Shown here piece by piece: positions 21,701 to 64,000 of a DNA stretch of 64,000 nt. The stretch is from Gavia stellata (taxonomy: Eukaryota > Chordata > Aves > Gaviiformes > Gaviidae), in assembly GCF_030936135.1 (NCBI RefSeq), contig NC_082637.1, forward strand, positions 12,413,001 through 12,477,000. Direction: 5' to 3'. The notes beneath the pieces were generated by a model. The model saw only the letters and a program-made list of their open reading frames with translations. It ran no database searches and was not told where the DNA came from. A program made the position numbers and the translations under genes. How positions within the stretch are numbered: the first letter of the stretch is position 1; the number at the start of each line of letters is the position of its first letter.

Positions 21701-24700
21701 GGAAAGTAGCCTTGGATTTCTGAATGTTTAATGATACTTACAAGTGAAGGTTCTTCCCTTGTACTTTATTTCCATTTCATTTCATGGCAACCTCATTTCA
21801 GCTGCGGAATGATGAAGCCGCTACAGCACATCCCAGCGGATGGTGATACATTATGCCTGTCTCACTGAGGGGTTATTACCCTTGGCCAGCTTCGGCAGAC
21901 CTGAATTAAGCTGATCGCTGTCAAGGCAAACAGTAACTCTGCTAGTCACTTCATGACAGACACAGTCCTAAACAGTATTTTTTCATGGCTGCAAGGCAGC
22001 AAGGTAGCGAGAAAACGGCTGAAGCCGATCATATTTTGTAGCTACCTCTTAGGTCAATGATCAGAGTTCCTTCTCTTAACTAACCTTGTATGTAAGTACA
22101 CGTGCATTGTATAAGGCTGTATAATTGCACTTTCTGAATTCTGGGTCTGTTCAAATTGCGTTTTTTCCTGCCTTGTAGTGAATTCTTGTTTGTATTATTT
22201 GTAATGAATTTTTCAGTCAGCTCTTCTGAACCTGCAGAATTGTCATTACATAGCTTTGGTCACTCCTTCACAACCAACTGTATATGGCTGTTACTTGTCA
22301 CTAAGCAGAAGCTGACTGACTTTGCCTGCTTTCCGCATGGAGGACGACTTAGCCCCGTCCCAGTGGCGTTACTGGGAGCTTTGCCGTTGGCTTGAGCCAC
22401 ATGCACGGTTCCCTCCTCCTCTGAGCCAGCTAATACCTTTTCAGTGAGAACATAGTGTTTCAAGGATAGTTGTTATTCATCTTAGTACTGCAAAGTAATG
22501 TGTTTTACTGACATGTACAGAGGTCGGGTTTTCAGGTATTAAAAAGTTAATGCAAAGAGTTTCTGCTAGGCTAAACACCAGCTCCCAGGCTAGCACCGCA
22601 TGCAAATCGGCAAAGCTGCTCATCAAAGGCAGCCCTGACTTCAACAGAAGGGCTCCCGCTGCATGTCCTGGGCTTGGTGGAGTCTTGGAGTCTTCATCAA
22701 GGACACTGAACAATGATCATGCCTGTCTGGGACTCTCAGGAAAATTCAGCATTAGCATTCGCATTAGTAGCTGAAAAGTATTTGAATAAAAGTGTTCTGC
22801 TCAATGTATGCTGCTTTGAAATTCAATAGGAAAGGAGGTGCGAGCTTCATAGAGCCTGCCCTATTCTTCAGGCTGTAGCACACATCAATGTTATGAACAA
22901 AAAGTATGCTCATAAATGCATTGTCATGGGGATATCTGAGTTAAGTATTAGCTCAGTATTTTTCTGTCTACGTCTGCAAAGACTATTTGCTTTTTGTGAA
23001 ACGTTTTTGTGCTTCTCTGAGCATTGTCAAGAGTGCTAGCTTTCAACAGGAGCTCAGGAAAAAGACCTAGATCCAAGCGATCAGTGCCAGTATATGAGCA
23101 AGTGCCTGCTGATGTCCACTCTAGGATTCCTTTTGTTACTTCTGCAAAGGATCTGCTGTATGACTGTATCAAGACGAGTTTGTTTTTCTTAAGGTCTGTT
23201 CTGGATACGGGCCAGATGTTTTGCTGTATGGCCCATGCATGTATGTCTTGAATTCTTGCTGAGATAATAAATACAAAGCATATGCGAGAAAAATGAGTCA
23301 TTGTTGTTGTAACTCAGGGTTTTTTTGCGGATTCTGAATGCGTGATCATATTATGCAAATTCCTTCTATACTTCCAAGTCAGCAGGCAATGGGAGATTGG
23401 GCTTTTACTTTTGTCTTCAAGAGGAACAAGACATAACCATATCCTTGAACTTCAGTACGGGAAACAGACACTTATTCTAGTATTTTCTAGTAACTACTGC
23501 CCACAGAATAGTTGGGTGGTGTCAGGGGCTCCATTACCTCTACCAGAGGTGTTGCAGCTTCGAGAAAGAGAGTCCCTGGGGATCAGTGAAGGATAGGCAC
23601 CTAAGTTAAGGGGTTTGTCTCAGATGCCAGCAGAAAGGAATGCAGTGCTTTGCCAAGGTCAGATTTTGACTTCCTCCAAAGTTTGAAGCTGGAGTTTTGG
23701 AAAAGGGGGAAATTATACTGCTTACCACAAGGGAATAGCAAAGGGCTTATCCTTCCTCCCTAAAACTGGGACCCAAAGATGAACAAAAGATGTGTCTGTG
23801 GAGAGGAAAGCATGAGATCCTCACTTGCGGCGCCATGCACATCAGCAGACTTTCCCCTGACTCATCCTGCTGCTTCTCGCCAGCTTCACAGGTAGGGAGC
23901 ACCACGCCTGGGACACGTGTTCGAGCACGAGGAGGACTAAGAGCTTCCTGGACAAAGGCTATGGTTTCTAGTAAACTAAAAAAAACAAAGGGAGAAAAGT
24001 CCCTGTCCTTTTCCAGTTAGCCACCAAAGAGGCTTGGAAGATCTTTACTTCAGGGGGCATAAGTGAAGCAGACCTGAGAAGACCCATCAGCCTGGCACCA
24101 AGTGCTGCCGCAGGTGCTGCACAGTGCCTCTTTGCACAGCTCCACCAGCAAACAAATTACACTCCTAAGACTCGTCAGCCTTGTGAAAACATCCAGACAC
24201 CCTCACCCACTGCCCGCCGGAGCCTGGCCCCTCTCCAGCCAAGTCACCGCCAGAGCACAATGCTTGTGACCTGCTCCTCCCCAAAGGGAAGGGGAAAAAA
24301 AAAAATCCCATCACTGGGGCATGGGATTGTTGTCTGAAGGCACCTGACTCACCCGCAAGCATCTGATATCAAAAAAATAAACCAAAGCCACCTGCTGAAG
24401 CAAACTGCCGGAGTTGCCGCCCGGTAGCTCCCTCCACTAACCACAGCCCGTGGGCACCTGCCAGAGCAGCAAGTGCGGCCCCGGGTCACGTTCGCACTGT
24501 GCTTGCCCAGGCGAAAACCAGCCAGGTGCCCTCAGCCAGCTCACGCTCTCACACCTGAGACTGGATGCACAAGCGGTATTTCCTAAACAAATTGCTAGAC
24601 AACAGACAACACCTCCCTCCTCTCCTCGGCATGTTTTTTTAAGTCATCTGAAAAACAATGTCTCGTACGCTGCTCATTATTTTTAGCACACGCTGCTGGA

Positions 24701-27700
24701 AGGGACTAATTTTATCATTTTTCCATGCATTGACATGAGATGGTGTGAGTGCGTGACGTGCATCCGTAGAGGTGCAAGGAGGCTGGACAGGAAGGGCTGG
24801 GGATGTGATGTGTTGTCTTTCAGTCTGGCAGGGTTTTCCATGAAGTCGGTGACTGTCTGATGGCGGGACTGCCAGTAAGCAATAGTCCCAAAAGCTGTTA
24901 CCGCTGTAAACAAGGGGTTTCACCCAAGTGCGTCACTACATTGTCTGGATGATGGCGTAAGAAACAGGCCACACCAAGGCTGCCCTCCCTTCTCACGCAT
25001 GGTCTCTTTGCAATGCAAATCTCACCAGTCCGCAAGCCCTGCAAAAACGTGGAGGCAGGCGTCACTCCTTTAGCAACAGGAGATATCCCATGAAATGGCA
25101 ATAACCTCAAACAAAACTGTTTCAGCCATTTCATTTTACCGGGGTTTTGGTGCCATTCCCTCCTCCCATGAAAGCACGGTGGGAGCAGCACTTGGCTCGG
25201 CTCCTCCGTCTCTCTGTGCCACTGCCACCGCTTGAAGGGCCAAGGCACCTTTCTGCAGGGGACAGGCCAGCTTGCAAACCTCGAAAAAAATCACTTTCAG
25301 CAGCACAGCATAAGGCCAGTGCTGGATGTCAGGATGCCAGCACCCCTGTGCTACCACCATGACACCGCTGCAGCGCCCGCCTGGGGGGCTCAGAGCAAAG
25401 GATGGCCCCAAGATGAGTTTTGGGGTTTTGCCTGTGTTATCACGCTCTGCCCAGGTCAAAGTACCATGGTTGCGCCTCCTCCCTCAGCTCCGGGATCCGA
25501 GGCAGGATCGCAGCCACCTTTGCCACCTGCTGCGTGGCAGCAATTAAAGACCAATTTCTGCTTGCACTTTCCCCTTCCTGCTCCCGAAAGGGATGTGGCC
25601 GAGCCGTGACAAAGGCACGAGGCCACATCCAGGTCCCTCCTACCCAGGGTCAGGAATTAGGGAGGTAATTTTTGACGACAGCAGCTGGGCTTTTCCCAGC
25701 ACTGCCATGGCAGCAGCAGCTTATCAAGGAAATGGCTTTGCTAGGTAGGGAAGAATCCAAGGGACTACAGCTTCAGGTAACCTGTTTGCTCAGTGCAACG
25801 GTATCAGACTGATTCAGCTGCACAGCGAGGTGAGGCTGGCACATATGGGACTATCAATGGAAAGGCAAAAAGGTTCTGGTTTTAGTATTGGCTAACTTCA
25901 GAAAAATATCCTGACTGCTGGAAAACGTCCTTCTAGTCACAGCTTTACACACTGTGGGATGGAAGGGTGACTCCTTGTTTTGTGAAAGGATGTTTATTTG
26001 CATCAAGTGTTCTTTCTTATGATCATTTAATGAGAGGGATTTTATATTTTTAGAGAGAAAAAAGCTTTATAAATTATTGCAATCATCATGAATTTGTTAA
26101 ACCTTTTAGCTGAGTCAAGTACTTTGAGGAACACGACTACATAGAAAGAGCAAGACATGGCTGGCTTTTTCCATAAAGGCAGAGTCCAAAATGGACTTTT
26201 GCTAAGGGCTGGTGAATACAGTCCAGTTTCAGCTGTACTCCTTGACAAGGAGCAATGAGCCAATCTCCTTTACCAGAAACAGCAGGCATCAGCCCTAGAT
26301 AATGCAGCATCTCTTGCTTTCCAGGCAGCTATTGAGACAGGGGTGCTGGACACAGGGTGGAGGTTGGAGGTGCTGCAAGAGCGCTTATATGACCCAATGT
26401 TGCATAGGAAAGAAAAAAAAAAGGCACCAAACCACTGGACCAAAGCTTTGACTCTCCCAGCCCACATCAAGGGGAGGGTGAGGGGCTGGCAGCACAGAGG
26501 CAGCAGGGTCGACATGCCCCCCCCAGTGATGGTTGGCTCTGGAGTTGGGCACAGGGATGTGCAGCTCAGGGACGTGGCCTGGGGAGGTTTTGCTTCCCCT
26601 TGACATCGCAGTGACACGCTGCCGCACAGTGTCACTTCCCTGCGTGCGCGGGCATGGCACCCAGCCACTGCACACCCTGCCCCTGCCCGGCCCCTGGCTC
26701 TGGGGAACCTTCACACCACCCCTGCGTGGGGACAGAGACCATCAGCCTTCGGTCAAATGCGATAAAATGGCAGTTTTGACACATTCCCGGAAATATAGAT
26801 GAGGTTTTGGAGCCAAGAACAGCCACACCAAAACACGTGGAGCTTATTTGGACAAAAGTTGCGTTGAGTGATGCTGACAGGTAACAGGAGAGCGGCAAAG
26901 ATGTAAAACATGAGAAATAAACCAAAACTTTTCAGGTAGAATGATAAACCTGATTGCAGACAACAAAGTTGGTGTCTCTACTTACCTCATTTAGATCTGA
27001 GCTCTGTATGTTAGTGATATGGGAATAAAAAAACCTGTGCCCAAAACTGCAAACTTCTCTTGCCTTTTGTGCCAAGTTCCCCATTTGCCTTAAAGCCTTC
27101 AGAAAAAGCCAGATCCCCGAAACACTACTGAGTTAGGTAAAACTTAAATGTAATTTCCTGCCACTTCACACAGTGGATAAATGAAGTCGCATGCACTAAT
27201 CCATAAATGGATTAAGTCCATCATGTCTTCTCTCTTTTGTATTGCTCTTTACTTAGCCACTGTCTGAGGCAATTAGGATTTTAATTAAAGACATTCAAGA
27301 CTGATCTTACAAGAGCCAGGCTGCTGAGAGTTGAGCCCTGATGACCCCAGCTGATGCCACGTGTTTGCGGAAAGAGGGTGAAAGACAGCCAGGAGGAGGG
27401 ATACAGCAGAGTGACCGAAAAAGAGGAGGGGGACTGGGTTGACCTAGCACTGAGGACAGCAGGGGAGAGGGGAAAACAGAGGAGATCTTCATGGCCAAAA
27501 ATGTCTTTTTCCTTTTCCCCATATAGCCCTGGGGGAGAAGTCAGGCTCCAGCCAGGGACAGATGTGCCGGAGCAAGCTCGAAAGGGCTGCACACACCACC
27601 CCACACCTCCCTGTCCATCCCTTTCCCACGCTACTGGTTTTATGCTTTGCACAATCTTGTGCACAACAACACAGGCTCGTCAACAACCCTCATCGCAGCT

Positions 27701-29114
27701 GTTTGCAGGGGAGAGGGACGTGGGGAAAAGGTGTCCCAATGCAAAAGTGGGACCGGGAGACCACAAAGCTCCTCCTTTTCCCCTCCAGTCCAGGAAAGGG
27801 CCCCGGCGCCCACGGGGCAGGCCAGGAGCCCGACACGCCAACCTTTCCCATAGCGTGATTCAGCAGAAGTGCCGGGGCTTTTCCCTCCTCACATGACTCT
27901 TACTTACTCGCACCCTCATGGCGCAGCACCCAGAGAAGGAAACCGAAAGCAAACACAGCGGCTTTTGGGGCAGAAGCCCGGAGACAAGAGAAACGCCATC
28001 CGTGCCACCGGCATGGGAAAGCAAACGCCTTCCTCCCCTTGCAGCAAAGCTCACCCGGCCCTTTCAGGCAGCACCGTGCACCGGAGGAAACGGTGAGGTT
28101 TGCAAGGCATGGCAGGAGGGACACAGGCAAGCGCCATGCGTGCACCGAGGGGAAGGCAGGACCGTGCCGTGGTGTGAGCTGGGTGGGAGGTTCCAGCTGC
28201 GCTGCTGCTGCAAGCGCCCAACCCAGCAGTCAAACACGGAGCAATGCACGCGGGCTTGCAATGTGGATATAAACACTTAACTCACAAGCTCCTTCCTCCA
28301 GCTCAGCCTGCCCCGCAGTGACTAGCCGACAGGTCCATGTGCTACCAGGCAGCGTGGGATTTTGGGCACCTCTGGCATTCCCCATGTCAGAGCAGCTGAG
28401 AGGAGGGTGTCTAGAACATGCTTTCTGGGCTGATGCATCTTCCTGGGAGGCAGGTTTGCTTCGTGCTGCCATGCAGTGACAGTGAAGCCAGCTGTGTCTG
28501 TAAAAAGGTGGACCACTTGATGCAAACTTTCCCAGTTTGGAGGTTGTGACCTCCACCTCCCGCTATGAGCTCCACTGCAGCTCCACTCCATCTACAGAGA
28601 GGTTGGCTCCAGCCCAGCCTGTTCCACCGGCTTACTGGAGTTTTGAAGGGGAGTTTATCCCCAGGGTAGGTGGAAGACATGAACAAATACCAGGCTAGGA
28701 CTAGTTGTATATACACATTCCCTACACATACAACCCATTCCCTTATAGCCCAGGGGCTGGGCAGGAGGTACAGTTCATAGGCAATGTGCTCCAGAGACTG
28801 CTGCTCTGGATGAAAACTCCACATTTCACCTTTGCCCTCTGCAACTACCTTGCACAGGGGCAGGAAAAAACAAAGCACAGCTTCCAAGATGCTGAAGCAG
28901 GTCCTATAAAACACCTTCTAACACTTCTTAAATGCTTTAATCCTCTTCACACTGAATGACAGTTCTCAGAGGGTGGTATTTTACGTCTAGCTTAGATGCA
29001 CATCTCGGCAGCGTTAACACAGTCTTTGACTGTGCTCTCCCTGACAACCTTGTCTCTGCGATGCCAGTTCCAGCTGTGGACCAGACAGACTTTGGCATAA
29101 CATAAGTAAGTATC
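21701..29114. other. Intergenic between convergent PMAIP1 and PDZD2
   Basis: No gene is recognised. Composition alternates between AT-rich and GC-richer stretches (24.1-25.6, 26.3-26.8 and 27.3-28.3 kb). The GC-richer parts carry many overlapping frames on both strands with no family resemblance. No CR1 copy, RNA gene or tandem array stands out. Confidence 0.6.
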
Positions 29115-32100
29115 TAGAGGAATACTAAGGGTACCATTTATTTTCAAAATCACTAAAAAACCCAAACAAAACAGTTTATGACGATACAGATTTACATAAC
29201 AGAGACAGCAAATTGAAAAATGTACAGTCTATTTCATGTTATTGCACTCACTTTTTTATAATATACAAGGCGTATTAAACAGTTTTCATTAAAAGAAGTT
29301 TTATTTATATAAATAAAAGTGTAAATATACAATATCATACAAGAAGTGTATCGGCCTAACACACAAAACCTACCTAGAGTGGTATCCCAGTTTCTCACAT
29401 TATCTAGTCTACTCCTCATCAATATTGCCACGTATACACTTATATCCCCTAAATGTAGAAGCAAGTAAACATTCCCATCTGGGAACAGTTCCTTCAGATT
29501 TTGACAAGAACCACTGCAGAACATTAACTAAGGTTAATTTTAAGTGAGGGTCATTAGAAAATATGAATCACTCAATAGTTTATTAATACTTATCTGTCCT
29601 CATATTTTATTGTTTTTAGCAAGAAAATGATCCCTAATTTAGGCCTAATCTCACAGTTTTTAATACAGATGCAGTTCCCACAGAAGCTGGAAAGAGCTTC
29701 CAGGTACAAAATATTGCAGAATATGCAATGGTACTATCGCACCAGAGCCCACTCCCATATTCAGGATGTGTGCCCTGAGGTGCCCCACGCCTGGAAGTGG
29801 CAAAGCCCTCCACCAGGCCTTCTCCATCCAGGAGCAAATTCACCTTATCTGGAATGCTTTCAGGTCCCTGGTGGAGAGTTATGGGCCAAGTCCATAATTT
29901 CATCCCGATTTTTTGGTATTCCAAGATGCAGCTGCAAATCTCTGGAGAGTCACTGCTCTCCTAGAGCTTGGCCAATCCTCCAGCATGGCAAAGAATCACC
30001 GTGGGGACCAATATGCAAACAGCAAGGCCAAAAATGCTCGTGAACCTACTGAATACTGATGAATTAATGCAAACGCCCTCTGTCATTTTGGTGCAACCAG
30101 GCTCTCAGAAAAATAACATTTACTTTGCCAGGTCCATAACCAAAGGTTCACTACATCTGTTTGGTCTACCCATCCTGTTTGTAATAAAGCAGACCCATGT
30201 TGCATAAATCCTGGGGCTTTTATGGGCAATGTCACCCCAACAGAGACATCAGGAAATGCTACCGTAATCGTATAAACACTGGCAGCATCAGTAAAGATGT
30301 TTCTTGTCCTTTCACAAAAAAACCCAAATGTATTTTCAGGAACAGAAACAATCAGGGTTAAATCCTATTCTTTTTCTTGCTGTAGTGTTAGTAGAAACGT
30401 GTATCATTCTACTCATAGTAACTATCAGACTTAAAACATTAAACCTATCTTTTAAATTATAGGCACTACTGAATCACACACAAAAATCCCCACCTCTGTT
30501 GCTGTTACTCAGCAAACACATATCTACGTGCATGTAAAATAAAATACTGAACAGTATTTGATTACTGAAAAATAAAAGCCTCCTAAATCACTCACAATAA
30601 ACAGTACCTGCAAATAAGCATCTGAAAATATTCACCACATATCATCTTAAGACACCTCAAATTAAGTTTAATTTACAAAATGAAGACTTTACCTTTGAGC
30701 TCACACCGGTTTAGGAGTGAGGGAGACACACGCCTCCCTGAGTTGGAACCTCCAAAATTTTAAACTGTGGACTGAAAAAAAAATGCCATTTCCTAAAACA
30801 CAATTGTGATTTACCACATTAAAGTAGCAAAAAGTCAGTACTGCACTTGAACGTATTATATGTATACAGGTATGTATTCACTACGCTGCATTAAATTCCA
30901 CATGCATTTTATGTATCTATTATACATGCTATTACAGTCAGATTTTGGTCATTCCTGAACAAGGCCTCACCATTTAATTGTCATTGCCAAATGCCTTCTC
31001 CCTGTTTTTCAGCAAATATGCAGGGGTAACCTCTTTTATCCCAGCACAGGCCTGCAACCTCAGTGTGGTCCTCTGACCCCAAGTGCTGCATCCTCCTGAA
31101 GCCGCTCCCACCACGGAGGTGACCAGAGCCAAGGACCCGTCCCAACAGAGCGGCTGAGCTTCGGGGTCACAGGGCACCCAACTCCACAGTCATTTCACAG
31201 CACTGAACCTGAATTAGTTTCAACAGAAATCCTGCAGGCAAAGCAGCTGTAGGACTACGTACAGTATTGCCTTTCCTTCAGCCAAAAGCTGCATCTCTCC
31301 CTGGATTCACATGCTAATATGTCACCGAAAAAGAATGAAATCTATTCATTTTTAGGCAAACATTGCACAGCTTTTCTCCTCGCCTGGTCTTGGGTTGCCT
31401 TGCAGAACTGAATTTTCCTCTGCGCATCACGAGTTGCAGCCTAAGGAAGCTGTCACAGAAATGAACCAAGTGCTCCACTAACCTAGAAGCAATTGCTCCA
31501 AGCACTGTTGAATAAATATAAATAACCTGAACTATAGTACGATCTTGGGGTAGGGCCAAGCGACAAGCCCAGACCTTTTTTTAACAGCTATGCAATGTCT
31601 TGGCTCACTATAAACGTAGGCAGCACTTCAGATTTGGACCAGCTCCAGGCTGAGAGCTCTTCACCCTGGGCACGCTGGCTGTGAGCAGTCTCCAGCCTAA
31701 CGTGACAAACAACCTGAGCACTCTGGAACAAACAACTTGTTCTCAGCTGATAAGGACACTGGCCCATTTCCTCCTGTGTCTCTTTTATGTTCTTTAGCTA
31801 TCCCAGATGTAGGAAGAGAAATAACAGAGTCTAATCTCTTGCACCCATACACTCTCCTCCCAACACAGCAGATTATAAATAACACTCACCAGCGTGGCCC
31901 GCTACTGATACCTCTACCATGAGTAGAGGTGAGAAAATCCAAATGAAGCGCCTGTGGCATTGCAACCCTTTCAGTTTTGCTGTATCTAACACCGTGGTTT
32001 CTCCCATCTACACAAACAGTTTTCGGTTTCAACATCCAGAACCCTCAGCATCAGCCGGTTCCTGACACAGCTGGGCGCACTGGCATCACCCCCTCACCCA

Positions 32101-33204
32101 CTCTCACACAAGCAAAAATAAATACTGCACAGGAGAAGACAAAAAAGCGTGATTAAAAGCCACCACAAATATGGCCAGTTCAGATTTAATCTGTTATAAT
32201 CCCCATATTTAGACTACCATTTTCCAGCTTGAGTGTTTCAAGTCAGGCAGCCTTAAACCTCCTGCAGCCAAATAAAAGCAGCCTGGCTTTCAGACGTATT
32301 TAGCGATCGCTAAAGTCTGTGGGATCTGCAAGTGCTCAGCACCTGAAATTATCCCTCTTTTAAAAATATATATATTTTAAAGGTGCCTAACATCAGAAGC
32401 CTAAATTTGAAAATTCAGACCCTGACTTTTATCACTCCCATTTTAATCACAACTAACAACTCAGTCTATACCTTGGTGGATAAGCACCTATTATTTGGAC
32501 ATGATTTTCTTGCACACAGATTTCCACTGCATTAATGCCAAGTGCTTTCAGGTACAAGTTGCACCTAAGAGCAGATTCAGTTGCGGTGGATGCTGAGTTA
32601 GTTCATCACTTTTAAGAGGATTTTTCAGCTTTGCAATAAAATGCTCATGTTTCAGGCATAAAAGTTGTGCAAAATTATACTCTTTCGTCGTGCATTTTTC
32701 GCAAAACTGCACTTACAAGAATAAAGTGAGATTGTTCCAGACATTCTCTTATTACAACAAAAAAAGGGCCAGACCCTAAGTCATTGTCCTGAAGTCTTAT
32801 TACGGCTAAGTGAAATAGTACAGTCTAAATACCCATCCTTGTCAACAGGATGGCAACCAACAAGTTATACTTCCAACGCTCTGCAGATACTAAAAATATC
32901 AGGGACAGGCACAGTGTTATTTATCTCAGTCAAATACTTTAAACTAAACCCAGGAGAGGTCTTGAAGTTCCATTAAAACTGCCACATAATACAAAAATGC
33001 CTCTAACATTTGGCTTCCTTCATCCTCAATAATTAGGTGAGATTTTATGATGTTCATCACATGCTTGCTCAGTGGTTCTCGAAGGCTCTTAGCACCTCTC
33101 TGTAGAGCATTAAGACACTTCTGTGTGGCTTTAGAAACAAAGACAGCTTGTAGCCAGTTTTAATGTTTTGTCTTTAGCAAGTGTGATTAGATGTAGCACT
33201 TCCA
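29115..33204 (-). other. PDZD2: PDZD2 3' UTR (predicted, long)
   Basis: Downstream of the PDZD2 stop on the minus strand, the DNA is uniformly AT-rich and free of repeats or other exons for about 4 kb. Minus-strand AATAAA signals (TTTATT on the plus strand) occur at 29606-29611, 29579-29584, about 29300 and 29137-29142. The last is used here as the outer limit. Human PDZD2 also has a multi-kilobase 3' UTR as I recall. Which signal is used, and whether shorter forms exist, cannot be decided from sequence. Confidence 0.45.

Positions 33205-64000
<30,796 letters not shown>

Overview
This 64 kb window is vertebrate, and almost certainly avian, nuclear DNA. The evidence is at least five CR1 LINE copies, several with the diagnostic tandem ATTCTGTG 3' tail, together with spliced genes that have GT/AG introns, a CpG-island promoter and vertebrate-type polyadenylation signals. 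I see no bacterial, plasmid or phage content and no CRISPR array. I cannot name the species.

Two protein genes can be supported. (1) PMAIP1 (NOXA), a tiny BH3-only apoptosis gene, lies on the + strand at about 20.0-21.7 kb. It has two coding exons (20028-20079 and 20380-20492), a strong CpG island, a 300-base G-rich intron and an AU-rich 3' UTR. Its protein is only 53-54 residues and is split by an intron, so a length-filtered ORF scan would miss it. (2) PDZD2, a large multi-PDZ scaffold protein, lies on the - strand and fills the right half of the window, from its stop codon at 33205 to the right edge. Sixteen coding exons can be joined in phase without a break into 2,108 residues; a seventeenth may sit at the edge. 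They cover PDZ3, PDZ4, an extra central PDZ-like fold, a 3.6 kb exon for the long disordered serine-rich spacer, and the two C-terminal PDZ domains. The 5' part of the gene lies beyond the window.

Layout: 1-880 is a degraded CR1 reverse-transcriptase fragment (- strand). 0.9-19 kb is gene-poor intergenic DNA with three CR1 3' ends, a 38-bp minisatellite (10.8-11.06 kb), simple repeats and a few possible regulatory clusters. 19.17-19.76 kb is a diverged C-rich minisatellite just upstream of the PMAIP1 CpG island. 20.0-21.7 kb is PMAIP1. 21.7-29.1 kb is intergenic. 29.1-33.2 kb is probably the long PDZD2 3' UTR. 33.2-64 kb is PDZD2 exons and introns, with one CR1 copy in an intron.

The genes are arranged tail to tail and have no known functional link. 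The neighbourhood is notable because the human orthologues are on different chromosomes (PMAIP1 on 18q21, PDZD2 on 5p13). Both regions correspond largely to the avian Z chromosome, so a Z location is a reasonable inference. The most interesting observations are the apparently intact central PDZ fold in PDZD2, which looks degenerate in the human protein as I recall it; an aspartate in this NOXA where human NOXA has its regulatory Ser13; and the repeat structure and possible p53/CREB-like sites around the PMAIP1 promoter. I found no clearly new biological system.
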